A stretch of DNA of 64,000 nucleotides, from the NCBI RefSeq assembly GCF_024611995.1, contig NZ_CP102509.1:7812001-7876000 (forward strand), in the 5' to 3' direction. Origin of the DNA: Streptomyces sp. NBC_00162 (GTDB lineage: Bacteria > Actinomycetota > Actinomycetes > Streptomycetales > Streptomycetaceae). The notes below the pieces were generated by a model. That model ran no database searches and was not told the origin of the DNA. It saw nothing but the letters and a program-made list of their open reading frames with translations. Within the stretch, counting starts at the first letter, position 1. Each line of letters starts with the position of its first letter. Shown one piece after another: positions 45,620-55,575 of this stretch. A program made the position numbers and the translations under genes.

Positions 45620-46036
45620 CTACCGCTTGCGGGGCTGGGCGAAGCGGATCATGTTGCCGGACGGGTCGCGGAAGGCGCAGTCGCGCACGCCGTAGTGCTG
45701 GTCGATCGGTTCCTGCAGGACCTCGCCGCCGGCGGCCCGCACCTTTTCGAAGGTGGCGTCGACATCGTCGGTGGAGAAGATCACGCCGCGCAGCAGGCCC
45801 TTGGCCAGCAGGTCCGTCATGGCCTGGCGGTCGGCCGCCGAGGCGTTGGGGTCGGCGAGCGGCGGCTCGAGGACGATCTCCACGTCCGGCTGCGCGGGCG
45901 ACCCGATGGTCACCCAGCGCATCCCCTCGTATCCGACGTCGTTGCGCACCTCGAGGCCGAGGGCGTCGCGGTAGAAGGCGAGGGCCTTGTCGTGGTCGTC
46001 GACTGCGATGAAGCACTGAGAGAGTGTGATGTCCAT
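45620..46036 (-). CDS. VOC superfamily (glyoxalase/bleomycin-resistance-like) protein
   Basis: 138 residues from ATG 46036. Paired beta-alpha-beta-beta-beta modules are visible: LSQCFIAVDDHDKALAFYRDALGLEVRND and LRGVIFSTDDVDATFEKVRAAGGEVLQEP, ending FRDPSGNMIRFAQP. Metal ligands may be present but no specific activity is legible. Members range from glyoxalases to drug-binding resistance proteins. It is on the same strand as UvrA2, 136 bp upstream, separated by the hairpin. Confidence 0.9.
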   Translation of the reverse strand: MDITLSQCFIAVDDHDKALAFYRDALGLEVRNDVGYEGMRWVTIGSPAQPDVEIVLEPPLADPNASAADRQAMTDLLAKGLLRGVIFSTDDVDATFEKVRAAGGEVLQEPIDQHYGVRDCAFRDPSGNMIRFAQPRKR

Positions 46037-46220
46037 GCCGTCGACGCTACGAGGTGGCGGTGGAATGCGCTTCTCCGATCCTGACCGGTTCTCCCCGGGT
46101 GGGTACCAGGGCGCTCGACCCGTATCGTAGCTTCACGCCAACTATCCTTTATCTCAGGCGAGTTGCCGTTTCGCTGACCTATGTTCCCTGGGGCACGCCC
46201 ATTCGCCCCAGGAGGTCAGA

Positions 46221-48770
46221 TTGCAGTCCAGGCGCTTCCTCGCCTTATCCCGCCTGATACGCCGTTCCCACCTGCTCATAGCCTTCGGCCTCGGCTCGCT
46301 CCTGCTCGGTTCGACGCCGTGGCTCGGGGTCGCGAGCACGGCGGCCGGCCGCGCCCCGGAGCCCCGGTCCGCCCCCGTACCTCTCGACCAGCAGACGGCG
46401 GCGCAGTCACCGCACCACGGCATCGCGCCGGCGAACGCCATGGAGCCAACAGCTCCGGTTCTCGACCGCACCGGCTGGACGGCCACGGCGAGCGACGAGG
46501 AGACCAGCGGCGAGAACGGGCGCGCGGCCAACGTGCTCGACGGCAACACCGGAACCATCTGGCACAGCAAGTGGACCGGTACTCCAGCCCCGCTGCCGCA
46601 CAGCATCACCATCGACATGCAGCGCACGACCGTCGTCTCCGCACTCGTCTACCACCCCCGCACCAACGGACCCAACGGACGCGTCGGTGAGTACGGCATC
46701 AGCCTCAGTACGGACGGACGGAGCTGGGGAAGTCCGGTCGCCACCGGCACGCTCGCGGACGATGCCGCCGCCAAGACCCTCGGGTTCGCCCCGCAGGGAG
46801 CCCGGTTCGTACGGCTGACGGCGCTCACCGAGGCCGGCGGCCGCGGGCCCTGGACCTCCGCCGCCGAGATCAACCTGCTGGGCGACCCCGGCACCCCGGC
46901 CGCCACCGTCGACCTGTCCCGGGCCGGCTGGACGGCCACGGCGAGCGACGAGGAGACCAGCGGCGAGAGCGGGCGCGCGGCCAACGTGCTCGACGGCAAC
47001 ACCGGAACCATCTGGCACAGCAAGTGGACCGGTACTCCAGCCCCGCTGCCGCACAGCATCACCATCGACATGCAGCGCACGACCGTCGTCTCCGCGCTCG
47101 TCTACCACCCCCGCCCCGACGGGCCCAATGGCCGGGCAGGCGCGTACACCGTCACCACCAGCACCGACGGCACGGCCTTCGGCGCGCCCGTCGCGGCCGG
47201 CACCTGGCGGGACGACGACACCGTCAAGACCGCCACCTTCACCCGTGCGGAGAACGCCCGCTTCGTACGCCTGACCGTGACCACCGAGGCCGGCGGCCGC
47301 GGTCCGTGGACCTCGGCCGGTGAGATACGCCTGAGCGGACCGGCAAGCCCGGCCGTCCACGGGTCCTGGGACCGGATCATCGGCTTCCCCCTGGTGCCCG
47401 TGGCCACCGCCGCCCTGCCCGGCGACAAGCTGCTGGCCTGGTCGGCGTACGCGGTCGACCGCTTCGGCGGCAGCAGCGGCTACACGCAGACCGCGATCCT
47501 GGACCTGAAGACCGGCAAGGTCACCCAGCGCCGCATCGACAACACCGGCCACGACATGTTCTGTCCCGGCATCGCCATGCTGGCCGACGGCCGGGTGCTG
47601 GTCACCGGGGGCAGCAACGCGGAAAAGGCGAGCATCTACGACCCGGCCACCGACGCGTGGTCCGCCACGACCAGCATGAACATCGCGCGCGGCTACCAGG
47701 CCATGACCCTGCTCTCCACCGGTGAGGCCTTCGTCCTGGGCGGATCCTGGAGCGGACCCGCGGGCGACAAGGCCGGCGAGGTCTGGTCGCCGGACACCCG
47801 CACCTGGCGCAAGCTCCCGGGCGTCGCCGCCACGCCGGCGCTGACGGCCGACCCGGCCGGACCCTACCGCGCCGACAACCACATGTGGCTGCACGCCACT
47901 TCGGGCGGCAAGGTACTGCAACTGGGCCCGAGCAAGCAGATGAACTGGATCTCGACCACCGGCCAGGGCAGCATCACCGCCGCCGGCACCCGGGCCGACA
48001 GCCAGGACGCCATGACCGGCAACGCCGTCGCCTACGACATCGGCAAACTGCTCACCCTGGGCGGCTCGCCCGCCTACGAGAAGACCCCTGCCACGCGGCG
48101 CGCCTACACCGTGAACGTCTCGGGCAGCCAGGTCCAGGCAGCCCGCACCGGGGACATGGAGTACGCCCGCGCCTTCGGCAACAGCGTCGTCCTGCCCGAC
48201 GGCAAGGTGGCCGTCTTCGGCGGGCAGGCCTATCCGGTGCCGTTCAGCGACGCGACCTCGGTGCTGACCCCCGAGCTGTGGGACCCGTCGACCGGCAGCT
48301 TCACCCCGCTCGCCACCATGGCCATCCCGCGCAACTACCACAGCGTGGCCAACCTGCTGCCGGACGGGCGGATCTTCTCCGGCGGCGGGGGCCTGTGCGG
48401 TGACTGTGCGACCAACCACGCCGATGGGGCCGTCTTCACACCGCCGTACCTGCTCAACGCCGACGGATCGCCGAAGCCGCGTCCTGCCATCACCGGGGGC
48501 GTGCCCGCCACGGCAGCCCCCGGCGCGTCGCTCACGGTGACCACCCAGGCTCCGGTGGCGTCCTTCGTCCTGATGCGGGCCGCGGCCGCGACCCACTCCA
48601 CCGACAACGACCAGCGGCGGGTCCCGCTGGTCTCCACCGCCACGGGAACCGGCGCCTACACGGTGGCCATCCCCGCTGACACCGGCGTGGTCCTGCCGGG
48701 GACCTACATGCTCTTCGCCCTAGACGCCCAGGGAGTGCCGAGCACCGCCCGGTTCGTCACCATCTCCTGA
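46221..48770 (+). CDS. Secreted galactose oxidase-like copper radical oxidase with two F5/8-type C domains
   Basis: 849 residues from TTG 46221, five bases after AGGAGG. A signal peptide ([20 protein letters not shown]) is followed by two discoidin-like (F5/8 C, CBM32-type) carbohydrate-binding domains, a Kelch-type propeller and a C-terminal Ig-like domain. Active-site candidates: Cys448 in DMFCPG, Tyr492 in RGYQAM, Trp510 in GGSWSG, Tyr706-His707 in NYHS, His792 in ATHST. Their spacing (44, 18, 85) equals that of the fungal enzyme (C228, Y272, W290, Y495/H496, H581). It should oxidise primary alcohols of sugars to aldehydes and make peroxide. Codon 9 is TTA (46245-46247). Confidence 0.92.
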   Translation: MQSRRFLALSRLIRRSHLLIAFGLGSLLLGSTPWLGVASTAAGRAPEPRSAPVPLDQQTAAQSPHHGIAPANAMEPTAPVLDRTGWTATASDEETSGENGRAANVLDGNTGTIWHSKWTGTPAPLPHSITIDMQRTTVVSALVYHPRTNGPNGRVGEYGISLSTDGRSWGSPVATGTLADDAAAKTLGFAPQGARFVRLTALTEAGGRGPWTSAAEINLLGDPGTPAATVDLSRAGWTATASDEETSGESGRAANVLDGNTGTIWHSKWTGTPAPLPHSITIDMQRTTVVSALVYHPRPDGPNGRAGAYTVTTSTDGTAFGAPVAAGTWRDDDTVKTATFTRAENARFVRLTVTTEAGGRGPWTSAGEIRLSGPASPAVHGSWDRIIGFPLVPVATAALPGDKLLAWSAYAVDRFGGSSGYTQTAILDLKTGKVTQRRIDNTGHDMFCPGIAMLADGRVLVTGGSNAEKASIYDPATDAWSATTSMNIARGYQAMTLLSTGEAFVLGGSWSGPAGDKAGEVWSPDTRTWRKLPGVAATPALTADPAGPYRADNHMWLHATSGGKVLQLGPSKQMNWISTTGQGSITAAGTRADSQDAMTGNAVAYDIGKLLTLGGSPAYEKTPATRRAYTVNVSGSQVQAARTGDMEYARAFGNSVVLPDGKVAVFGGQAYPVPFSDATSVLTPELWDPSTGSFTPLATMAIPRNYHSVANLLPDGRIFSGGGGLCGDCATNHADGAVFTPPYLLNADGSPKPRPAITGGVPATAAPGASLTVTTQAPVASFVLMRAAAATHSTDNDQRRVPLVSTATGTGAYTVAIPADTGVVLPGTYMLFALDAQGVPSTARFVTIS
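46471..46661 (+). repeat. Internal repeat, copy 1 (in galactose oxidase gene)
   Basis: 191 bp encoding the first part of the first F5/8 C domain. It matches 46924-47114 with two differences by eye (GAGAAC/GAGAGC and GCACTC/GCGCTC). Confidence 0.9.
46924..47114 (+). repeat. Internal repeat, copy 2 (in galactose oxidase gene)
   Basis: Second copy, 453 bp downstream. The sequence outside the 191-bp core is much less alike, so the core has been kept uniform by recent duplication or conversion. Confidence 0.9.
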
Positions 48771-48778
48771 ACCCACGA

Positions 48779-48812
48779 GCGGTGTCCGGCCCCCGAGCCG
48801 GCCGGACACCGC
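48779..48812 (+). terminator. Terminator of galactose oxidase gene
   Basis: Perfect 13-bp arms GCGGTGTCCGGCC/GGCCGGACACCGC with an 8-base loop, 8 bp after the stop. Confidence 0.82.
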
Positions 48813-48853
48813 AGGGATCGTGGGGGTACCCCGGTCAGGCGCATCATGGCCGT

Positions 48854-49474
48854 GTGAAGGTGCCCCCGACCGCCGGTGGCGCAGCCGGTGTCCCAGGATT
48901 CCTCCAGGTCGCTCCCACGCCCCGGACCGCCGTGGTCTGGCTCCCTCCGGCCGGGCTGTGGCCCGCGATCCAGAGCATTCGCGCCGAGCACGACCCCCAG
49001 ATCCGCCGCTGGCCACCGCACGTGAACCTGATCTTCGGATTCGTCCCGGAGACCGACTTCGCGGCAGCGGTCCCGCTGCTGGCCGCCGCGGCCGCGCAGA
49101 GCGGGCCTTTCACCATCCGCCTCAGCGGAGTGCACGCCTTCCGCCACCGCGCGTACTCCACCGTGTGGCTGGACCCCGCCGCGGCCGGTCCTGCCCCCTG
49201 GACCACGCTCCAGGGCGCCCTGGCGGAGCCGTTCCCACTGTGCCGCGGCCGGTTCCCGCGGTTCACACCGCACCTGTCGCTCGGCCGCACCGACGACCCG
49301 CGGAACCTGGCCGCGGAGTGTGCCGCCCTCCTGGGCAGCACGGCGGCGCAGGTCCACGACATCGTGCTGCTCTCCCGTCGCGGCGAAGAGCCCATGCGAC
49401 CCCGCCTCACGATCACCCTGGGCACGGGCGAAGTGCGCCGGCACCAGGATTGCGGCACCTCCCGTTCCGGGTGA
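48854..49474 (+). CDS. 2H phosphoesterase superfamily (2'-5' RNA ligase-like) protein
   Basis: 206 residues from GTG 48854; GTG 48860 is an alternative and no clear ribosome site is seen. The two catalytic motifs are HVN in [13 protein letters not shown] and HLS in FTPHLSLGR, both with hydrophobic flanks as in 2H phosphoesterases. The N terminus is short, the motifs about 80 residues apart. Members cleave or join 2'-5' phosphodiesters or hydrolyse cyclic phosphates in RNA or small molecules. No neighbour suggests a substrate. Start uncertain; domain call good. Confidence 0.82.
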   Translation: MKVPPTAGGAAGVPGFLQVAPTPRTAVVWLPPAGLWPAIQSIRAEHDPQIRRWPPHVNLIFGFVPETDFAAAVPLLAAAAAQSGPFTIRLSGVHAFRHRAYSTVWLDPAAAGPAPWTTLQGALAEPFPLCRGRFPRFTPHLSLGRTDDPRNLAAECAALLGSTAAQVHDIVLLSRRGEEPMRPRLTITLGTGEVRRHQDCGTSRSG

Positions 49475-49585
49475 CGGGCGGCCGAACGGCCCAAGGGCGG
49501 AGGCTTGTGACAAGCCCGCCTGCGCGGTCGTACCTATCGTGGGAGCAACCTCATGACCAGGACGTAGCGCGCGGACAGGTGGATC

Positions 49586-50812
49586 GTGAACGGATCCGGG
49601 ATCGACTACCAGGCGGTGTTCGACGCACTGCCGGGCGCGGTCGCACTGCTGACCCCCGATCTCGTGTTCCTGGACGCCAACGAGGCGTACCTGTCGATGT
49701 CCGGCCGCACGCGCGAGCAGGTCGTCGGCGGCTATCTGTTCGACGTCTTCCCCGACAACCCCACCGATCCGGGCGCGACGGGCATGTACAACCTGCGCAC
49801 CTCCCTGGAACGGGTCGTGGCCACCGGGGAGCGCGACACCATGGCCCTGCAACGCTACGACGTGGAATACCACGATCGGCCCGGGGTGTGGCAGGAGCGG
49901 TACTGGAGCCCCGTCAACGTCCCCGTCCGCGCCCCCGACGGCAGCGTGGCGCTGCTGCTGCACCGCGTGGAGGAGGTCACCGAACTCATCCGGGCCCAGA
50001 GCGCACGCGGCGTCACCGACCGCGCCCAGGTGCTGGAGTCCGATCTGTACACCCGCGCCCGGGAGCTTCAGGAGGTCAACGAACGCCTGCGCCACGCCCA
50101 CGCCCATGAACGCGATGTGGCTCTCCATCTGCAGGAGGCGATGCTGCCCACGCCCCGCCCGCTCGGCCACCACCAGGCTGCCGTGCGCTACCTGCCGGCC
50201 GCCGGAGCCCTGAACGTGTGCGGTGACTGGTACGACCTCGTCGACCTGCCCGGCCGCACCGCCGTCGCCGTCGGTGACGTCGTCGGCCACGGACTGCGCG
50301 CGGCCGGCGTCATGGGCCAGCTGCGCAGCGCCCTGTCAGCCGCCTCCCGCGTCACCGAGGGCCCCGCCCAGGCCCTCGAGGGCCTCGGCCTGTACGCCCG
50401 CTCCATCGACGGCGCCGAGTCCACGACCGTGGTGTCGGTCTTCATCGACTGGAACAGCCGCACCCTCACCTACAGCTGCGCCGGCCACCCCCCGCCCGCG
50501 CTCTGCCACGACGACGGCACCGTCACCTTCCTCGACCAGGCCACCGACCCCCCGCTCGGCGCCCGGCCCGAACACGCTCGCCGCCCCCAGGCCCAGAGCG
50601 CCTTCACCGAAGGTTCCGTACTCGTCCTCTACACCGACGGACTCGTCGAACGCCGCCACGAGGACATCGACGCCGGTCTCCAAAGGCTCGCCGACGCCCT
50701 CGCACGACACCGCACCGCCGAACCCGAAGCGCTGGCCGACGCCCTGCTGACCGACCTCATCCCGTCGGCCGGAATCACCGACGACACGGCCCTGGTCGTC
50801 CTGCGCCTGTGA
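49586..50812 (+). CDS. PAS-domain SpoIIE-type PP2C phosphatase
   Basis: 408 residues from GTG 49586. An N-terminal PAS domain (YQAVFDALPGAVALLTPDLVFLDANEAYLSMSGR) senses an unknown cue; a coiled linker (ARELQEVNERLRHAHAHERD) leads to the phosphatase domain with QEAMLPTP, CGDWYDLVDL (relatives have GGDWYD), GDVVGHGLRAAGVMGQLR, CAGHPPPAL and the metal-binding end GITDDTALVVLRL. The change GGD to CGD puts a Cys beside the metal-binding Asp. It likely dephosphorylates an anti-anti-sigma protein; no partner is nearby. Confidence 0.92.
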   Translation: MNGSGIDYQAVFDALPGAVALLTPDLVFLDANEAYLSMSGRTREQVVGGYLFDVFPDNPTDPGATGMYNLRTSLERVVATGERDTMALQRYDVEYHDRPGVWQERYWSPVNVPVRAPDGSVALLLHRVEEVTELIRAQSARGVTDRAQVLESDLYTRARELQEVNERLRHAHAHERDVALHLQEAMLPTPRPLGHHQAAVRYLPAAGALNVCGDWYDLVDLPGRTAVAVGDVVGHGLRAAGVMGQLRSALSAASRVTEGPAQALEGLGLYARSIDGAESTTVVSVFIDWNSRTLTYSCAGHPPPALCHDDGTVTFLDQATDPPLGARPEHARRPQAQSAFTEGSVLVLYTDGLVERRHEDIDAGLQRLADALARHRTAEPEALADALLTDLIPSAGITDDTALVVLRL

Positions 50813-50922
50813 CGGCGCCGCGGTGAGAGCGCGGCTCGCCCCGGCCTGCATGGCGATCACCGGCGCAGGGCCCGAGAATGAGACTGCCCGAACGAGAGCG
50901 CCCGGCAAGACGTGGAGGGCCG

Positions 50923-52800
50923 ATGCTTCCCTATCCGCCGATTGCCGAGCACGGCCTGATCGGGGACCTGCAGACGTGTGCACTCGTCTCCTCCGAAGGC
51001 GTGCTGGACTGGTTCTGCTCGCCCCGCTTCGACTCGCCCAGCATCTTCGCCGGACTGCTCGACCACGACCGCGGCGGATGCTTCGCCATCACCGCGGACG
51101 CGCCGGGTGTCGAAGGAGGCGGGCCGGGAGGCGAGGCCGGCGTCATCACCCGCCAGCTCTACCTGGCCGATACCGCTGTCCTGATCACCCGCTTCCTCAC
51201 GCGCGAGGGCGTGGGGGAGGTGGTCGACTTCATGCCCGTCCACCATCCGACCACGGTCACCGACCGGCACCGGGTGGTGCGGGTGATGCGGACGGTACGG
51301 GGCTCCGTGCGCTTCGCCCTGGAGTGCAGGCCGCGCTTCGACTACGGCCGCGCGCACCACGACCTCGCCCTGGACGGAAGCACCGCGCGCTTCGAGGGTC
51401 CGGGCGTCACCGCGCACCTGCAGGCCATCGGCCCTGTTCCGCTGGAGGCCGACGGGGGTGACGTACGAGCCGGGGTGACGCTGGCGGCCGGTGAGCGTGC
51501 GGCCGTCGTGCTGACGGTGTGCGACTCCGCGAGCCAGGCTCCACGGCCGCTGGACGCGGACGAGCTGGCGGAGGAATTCGCCGCCGTGCGCCGTTTCTGG
51601 CACGACTGGATCGGACGCTGCAGCTACCGGGGCCGCTGGCAGCAGATCGTCAACCGCTCCGCCATCACCCTCAAGCTCATGACGTACGCGCCCACCGGCG
51701 CGCCCATCGCCGCCGCGACCATGGGCCTGCCCGAGCAGGAGGGCGGCGAGCGGAACTGGGACTACCGCTACACCTGGATCCGCGACGCCTCCCTGGCCGT
51801 GCGGGCCATGCGCGACCTGGGCTTCACCGAGGAAGCGAACGCCTTCCGCGGCTGGCTCCAGCAGCGGCTGGAGGACGGGGGAGCACCCAACGGAGAGCCG
51901 CTGCAGATCATGTACCGCGTCGACGGGGACCCGTACCTGGCCGAGGAGGTCCTCGGCCATCTGGCGGGCTGGCGCGGCTCCGCCCCGGTGCGCGCGGGCA
52001 ACGGCGCCGCCGGGCAGCTGCAGTTGGACATCTACGGCGAGGCCGTCTTCGCCCTCGCCCACGCGGGCCAGGCCGGCGACGTCATCGGCTACGACGGCTG
52101 GCGGCGCTCCGCCGCCGTGCTGGACTGGCTGTGCGACAACTGGGACCGCCCCGACGAGGGCATCTGGGAGACCCGGGGCGGCCAGAAGGACTTCACCTAC
52201 AGCCGCCTCATGTGCTGGGTCGCTCTTGACCGTGGCGTCCGCCAGGCCTCCGCCCTCGCCCGCCCGGGCGACGTACCCCGCTGGACCGCCGCTCGCGACG
52301 CCGTCCTGCAGCAGATCATGACGCGCGGGTGGAGCGAGGAACGCCAGGCGTTCGTCCAGCACTACGGCAGTACCGTCCTGGACGCCTCCCTGCTGATGAT
52401 GCCGCTGGTCGGCTTCATCACCCCGAAGGACCCGCGCTGGCTGTCCACCCTGGAAGCCATGGACGGCGAACTCGTCTCCGACAGCCTCGTCTACCGCTAC
52501 GACCCCGCCGCCTCTCCCGACGGCCTGCAGGGATCCGAGGGCACCTTCTCCCTGTGCAGCTTCCTCTACGTCTACGCCCTCGCGCGCGCCGGACGACTCG
52601 AACAGGCCCGCTACGCCTTCGACAAGATGCTCACCTACGCGAACCACGTGGGGCTGTTCGCCGAGGAGATCGGCCCCAGCGGCGAGCAACTGGGCAACTT
52701 TCCCCAGGCCTTCACCCACCTCGCCCTCATCACAGCGGCCCACGCACTCGACACGGAACTCGACCGGTTCGCGAGCCGCGGCCAGAGCGTCGCTCCCTGA
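50923..52800 (+). CDS. GH15 family glucan hydrolase (glucoamylase/trehalase-like)
   Basis: 625 residues from ATG 50923, with GGAGG four bases upstream. A beta-sandwich N-terminal domain (IAEHGLIGDLQTCALVSSEGVLDWFCSPRFDSPSIFAGLLD) is followed by an (alpha/alpha)6 barrel with GH15 landmarks NWDYRYTWIRDASLAVRAM, GIWETRGGQKDFTYSRLMCWVALDR (catalytic acid Glu) and GLFAEEIGPSGEQLGNFPQAFTH (catalytic base Glu). No signal peptide, so it acts in the cytosol, perhaps on trehalose or maltodextrin. It ends 12 bp from the convergent kinase gene. Confidence 0.93.
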   Translation: MLPYPPIAEHGLIGDLQTCALVSSEGVLDWFCSPRFDSPSIFAGLLDHDRGGCFAITADAPGVEGGGPGGEAGVITRQLYLADTAVLITRFLTREGVGEVVDFMPVHHPTTVTDRHRVVRVMRTVRGSVRFALECRPRFDYGRAHHDLALDGSTARFEGPGVTAHLQAIGPVPLEADGGDVRAGVTLAAGERAAVVLTVCDSASQAPRPLDADELAEEFAAVRRFWHDWIGRCSYRGRWQQIVNRSAITLKLMTYAPTGAPIAAATMGLPEQEGGERNWDYRYTWIRDASLAVRAMRDLGFTEEANAFRGWLQQRLEDGGAPNGEPLQIMYRVDGDPYLAEEVLGHLAGWRGSAPVRAGNGAAGQLQLDIYGEAVFALAHAGQAGDVIGYDGWRRSAAVLDWLCDNWDRPDEGIWETRGGQKDFTYSRLMCWVALDRGVRQASALARPGDVPRWTAARDAVLQQIMTRGWSEERQAFVQHYGSTVLDASLLMMPLVGFITPKDPRWLSTLEAMDGELVSDSLVYRYDPAASPDGLQGSEGTFSLCSFLYVYALARAGRLEQARYAFDKMLTYANHVGLFAEEIGPSGEQLGNFPQAFTHLALITAAHALDTELDRFASRGQSVAP

Positions 52801-52812
52801 CGGCTCCCGGGC

Positions 52813-54843
52813 TCAGCGCCAGGCGGGATGGCCTTCGCCGGAGGTGCCGGTGGTCAGGGTGCGCTCGCCCGTCTTGTCCGCGCGCACGGCCCAGATCACC
52901 GGCTTCTCGTACGGGCCGCGGACGAAGGCCACCCAGGTGCCGTCGACGGACCAGGCGGGGTCCATCTCATGGGCGCCGGTGGCGACCAGGTCGCGATCGT
53001 CCGTGCCGTCGACGGCCACGAGGCGGATGTCGCCCTGAGTACCCGCGCCGTAGGTCCCCGCGGTGTACGCGAAGGTCGCGCCGTCCGGGGACCACACCGG
53101 GTCGAGTGCCGGATGGGGCAGCCGGGTCACCTGTTGCGGGGCGCGGTCCGGGGCGGCGGGGTCGACCACGTGGATCTGCCAGTTCTCGGGCTCCGTCTGC
53201 AGACAGACCGCGATGCGCTTGCCGTCCGGCGACCACGCGGGGTCCTCGACCTGGCCCTTGCCCGAGGTGAGCTGGCGAGCGGAGCCGTCGGCGACGTCGA
53301 CCACGAACAGCTGCTGTACGCCGTCCTTCTTGCGCAGTACGGCGAGCCGGCTGCCGTCCGGCGACCAGGACACCCTGCCACCGGCGATGGAGGCGACCCG
53401 CCGCGCGTTCGAACCGTCGGCGCCGGCGGTCCAGACGGCCGTGCCCTCGGGCGTGGTACGGGTGAACGCGAAGGACTTGCGGTCAGGGGACCACGTGGGC
53501 AGCGTGTCGCATGCGTCCCCTGCCACGAGCTGCACGGGTGCCTCCGTCGCCGCGTCCCGGCGGGCGATGACGCCGTGACACGTCCCCGGCCAGCCGGGGG
53601 CGGTGTCCTTGCGGATGAGCAGGGGCTCCGTCGGGAAGGGGGCGGCGGCAGGTGCGGGGGCGGAGCCGGTGGGTGTGACGGCGCCGGGCTTGGCATCGTC
53701 CTTGGTGGAGCCGGTCCAGGGCTGCCACAGCAGCAGGCCGACGGCCGTGAGAGAGGCCACGAGCACCGCCGCCGCCACGACCGCGCGTCGACGCCCGGGC
53801 TGCGCGCCCACCGGCTGCCGCGCCTCTGGTGAGGGCGTGGGCGTTGGGGAGAGCGGTGCCGCCGGCCCCGTCACGGTCCGCGGCTGTTCCGTACGGGGCT
53901 GCGGGGCGACGACGGGCCGGGGGGCGTCCGCCGCCGGGGTGTCCTGCGGTGCATCCGGCGCGGTGGGCTGCGCCGCCGGTTCCTGCCGGGGGAGCAGGTG
54001 CGTTGCCGCGTCCGGCAGCCAGGAGTCACCGGCCGGGTGGCGGACGGTCAGGCTGCCCAGGAAGGCGGATGGGGTGGGCCGTGCCTCCGGGTCCTTGGAC
54101 AGGCATGCGCCGATGGCTTCGCGGAGTTCGCCGGGGACGGCGGTCAGGTCCGGTTCCTCGTGGACGACCTTGTAGTGCCTGGCCGCGGACGGGCCGTCGC
54201 CGAAGGGGGAGCCGCCCGCGGCCTGGGTGAGCACCACCCCCAGGGCGAACATGTCGACCGCGGGGGTCAGGGCGCCACCGCCGCTGAGCTGCTCGGGTGC
54301 CAGGAATCCCGGCGTGCCGATCTGCAGTCCGGTCTGCGTCAGAGCCGTTCCGTCCAGGGCGCGCGCAATGCCGAAGTCGATGACGCGCGGCCCGTCCTCC
54401 GCGACGATGATGTTCGCGGGCTTGAGGTCGCGGTGGATGACCCCCACCCGGTGGATCGCCTCCAGCGCCTCGGCCAGTCCGGCCGCCAGGACGGTGAGCG
54501 TGTCCAGAGGCAGCGATCCGACGCGCGCGAGCACCGCTTGCAGGGTGGGGCCGGGCACGAAGGCCGTCACCAGCCAGGCCGGCTCCCCGTCCGGGTCGGC
54601 GTCGACGACCGGTGCGGTGTGGAAGCCGCCGACCCGCCGCGCGGCCGCCACCTCGTCGGCGAACCTCCGCTTGAACCCTGGCTCGGTGCTGAGCTCTGGA
54701 CGTACCACCTTGACGGCGACCGCACGGCCGGACTGGGACCGGCCCAGGTAGACCACGCCCATGCCCCCCTGGCCGAGCCGTCCCACCAGCCGGTAGCGGC
54801 CCTCGCCGACCGAGGTGGGATCGCCCGTTTCGAGCGGCTTCAT
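52813..54843 (-). CDS. Membrane Ser/Thr kinase with extracellular PD40 beta-propeller
   Basis: 676 residues from ATG 54843, with GGGGGAC upstream. Kinase motifs: GQGGMGVV (24-31), Lys 45, HRDLKPAN, DFG, and APEQ. After a long Pro-rich linker a membrane span (VVAAAVLVASLTAVGLLLW) leads to an outside domain with five or six WSPDG-type repeats (TWSPDRKSFAF, SWSPDGSRLAV, AWSPDGKRIAV, VWSPDGATFAY, AWSVDGTWVAF), a TolB-like PD40 propeller. Two Cys in GDACDTLP and AVCLQ lie outside. It presumably binds a wall or protein ligand outside and phosphorylates targets inside. Confidence 0.93.
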   Translation of the reverse strand: MKPLETGDPTSVGEGRYRLVGRLGQGGMGVVYLGRSQSGRAVAVKVVRPELSTEPGFKRRFADEVAAARRVGGFHTAPVVDADPDGEPAWLVTAFVPGPTLQAVLARVGSLPLDTLTVLAAGLAEALEAIHRVGVIHRDLKPANIIVAEDGPRVIDFGIARALDGTALTQTGLQIGTPGFLAPEQLSGGGALTPAVDMFALGVVLTQAAGGSPFGDGPSAARHYKVVHEEPDLTAVPGELREAIGACLSKDPEARPTPSAFLGSLTVRHPAGDSWLPDAATHLLPRQEPAAQPTAPDAPQDTPAADAPRPVVAPQPRTEQPRTVTGPAAPLSPTPTPSPEARQPVGAQPGRRRAVVAAAVLVASLTAVGLLLWQPWTGSTKDDAKPGAVTPTGSAPAPAAAPFPTEPLLIRKDTAPGWPGTCHGVIARRDAATEAPVQLVAGDACDTLPTWSPDRKSFAFTRTTPEGTAVWTAGADGSNARRVASIAGGRVSWSPDGSRLAVLRKKDGVQQLFVVDVADGSARQLTSGKGQVEDPAWSPDGKRIAVCLQTEPENWQIHVVDPAAPDRAPQQVTRLPHPALDPVWSPDGATFAYTAGTYGAGTQGDIRLVAVDGTDDRDLVATGAHEMDPAWSVDGTWVAFVRGPYEKPVIWAVRADKTGERTLTTGTSGEGHPAWR

Positions 54844-54953
54844 GGGTCCCCCGTTTCACACCGTGCGCGATGAACAGCCTCTCCTTACCCGTCGCGCGGC
54901 ATACCAGTCAAGCCAGGCCCGGGGGGAGGCCCGGGGGAGGGCCGTCGTACCGC

Positions 54954-55460
54954 TCAGGGTGTGCGCCACCGTGCGGCCGTCCGGCTGGTCGCCTTCCACA
55001 GCTCGGGCCCTCCGGCCGGGGCGGGCCACACCTGGATCAGGTACTCCTCGACGGGATCACTCGCCACGCGCGGATCGCCGTCGTCGCGGTTCCTGCCGTG
55101 GACGCGGATCCGGTAGTCGCCGGGGCCGGGAAGCTCCAGCCGGCCGGCCGGGTCCACTTCGGTGCCGGTCGTGGCGAAGTCGATGAACGCGGAGTCCCAC
55201 GAGACGGGCACCTCGGCGACGTCCTGCCACCCGTCCGCGTGCAGGGGCGGGGCCTCGTCCCAGAGCTGGGCCGTCACGGCGATGCGGCCGATCTCCTGCC
55301 CGCACAGGATGCGGGCGCTGCCGTCGTCCGGGTCGGCCTCGACCAGACCGTTCAGCGTCCACTCGGGTTCGAACTCGGCCACGAGATCCTCCCCCGTCAG
55401 GTCGATCGTGCCGGCGTCGACGTGGACGGTGCTGGTGGTGGTGTGCTGCGGGGCGGGCAT
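54954..55460 (-). CDS. Unknown cytosolic protein
   Basis: 168 residues from ATG 55460, with GAGAGGAAG upstream. It opens MPAPQHTTTSTVHVDAGTID and appears beta-rich (YRIRVHGRNRDDGDP, EYLIQVWPAP). There is no signal peptide or membrane span. I do not recognise the family. It follows the nuclease gene's terminator on the same strand and is 110 bp upstream of the kinase gene. Confidence 0.78.
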   Translation of the reverse strand: MPAPQHTTTSTVHVDAGTIDLTGEDLVAEFEPEWTLNGLVEADPDDGSARILCGQEIGRIAVTAQLWDEAPPLHADGWQDVAEVPVSWDSAFIDFATTGTEVDPAGRLELPGPGDYRIRVHGRNRDDGDPRVASDPVEEYLIQVWPAPAGGPELWKATSRTAARWRTP

Positions 55461-55492
55461 GTGGGGTCTTCCTCTCGGTCTCGAATCGGAAC

Positions 55493-55521
55493 GGGGCCGC
55501 ACCCATGGTGGGTGCGGCCCC
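55493..55521 (-). terminator. Terminator of the NucA/NucB-like nuclease gene
   Basis: Perfect 13-bp arms GGGGCCGCACCCA/TGGGTGCGGCCCC with a TGG loop, 55 bp past the nuclease stop. Confidence 0.82.
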
Positions 55522-55575
55522 TGCTCTCGGGGTACCGGTTCGGCAGAAGTGCCGGCGTACGGCTGGGTCGGTGGG

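Noticed and set aside
46471..47114. The 191-bp direct repeat as a mobile element
   Set aside because: It is wholly coding, in frame, lacks terminal inverted repeats and a target duplication, and is explained by duplicated binding domains.
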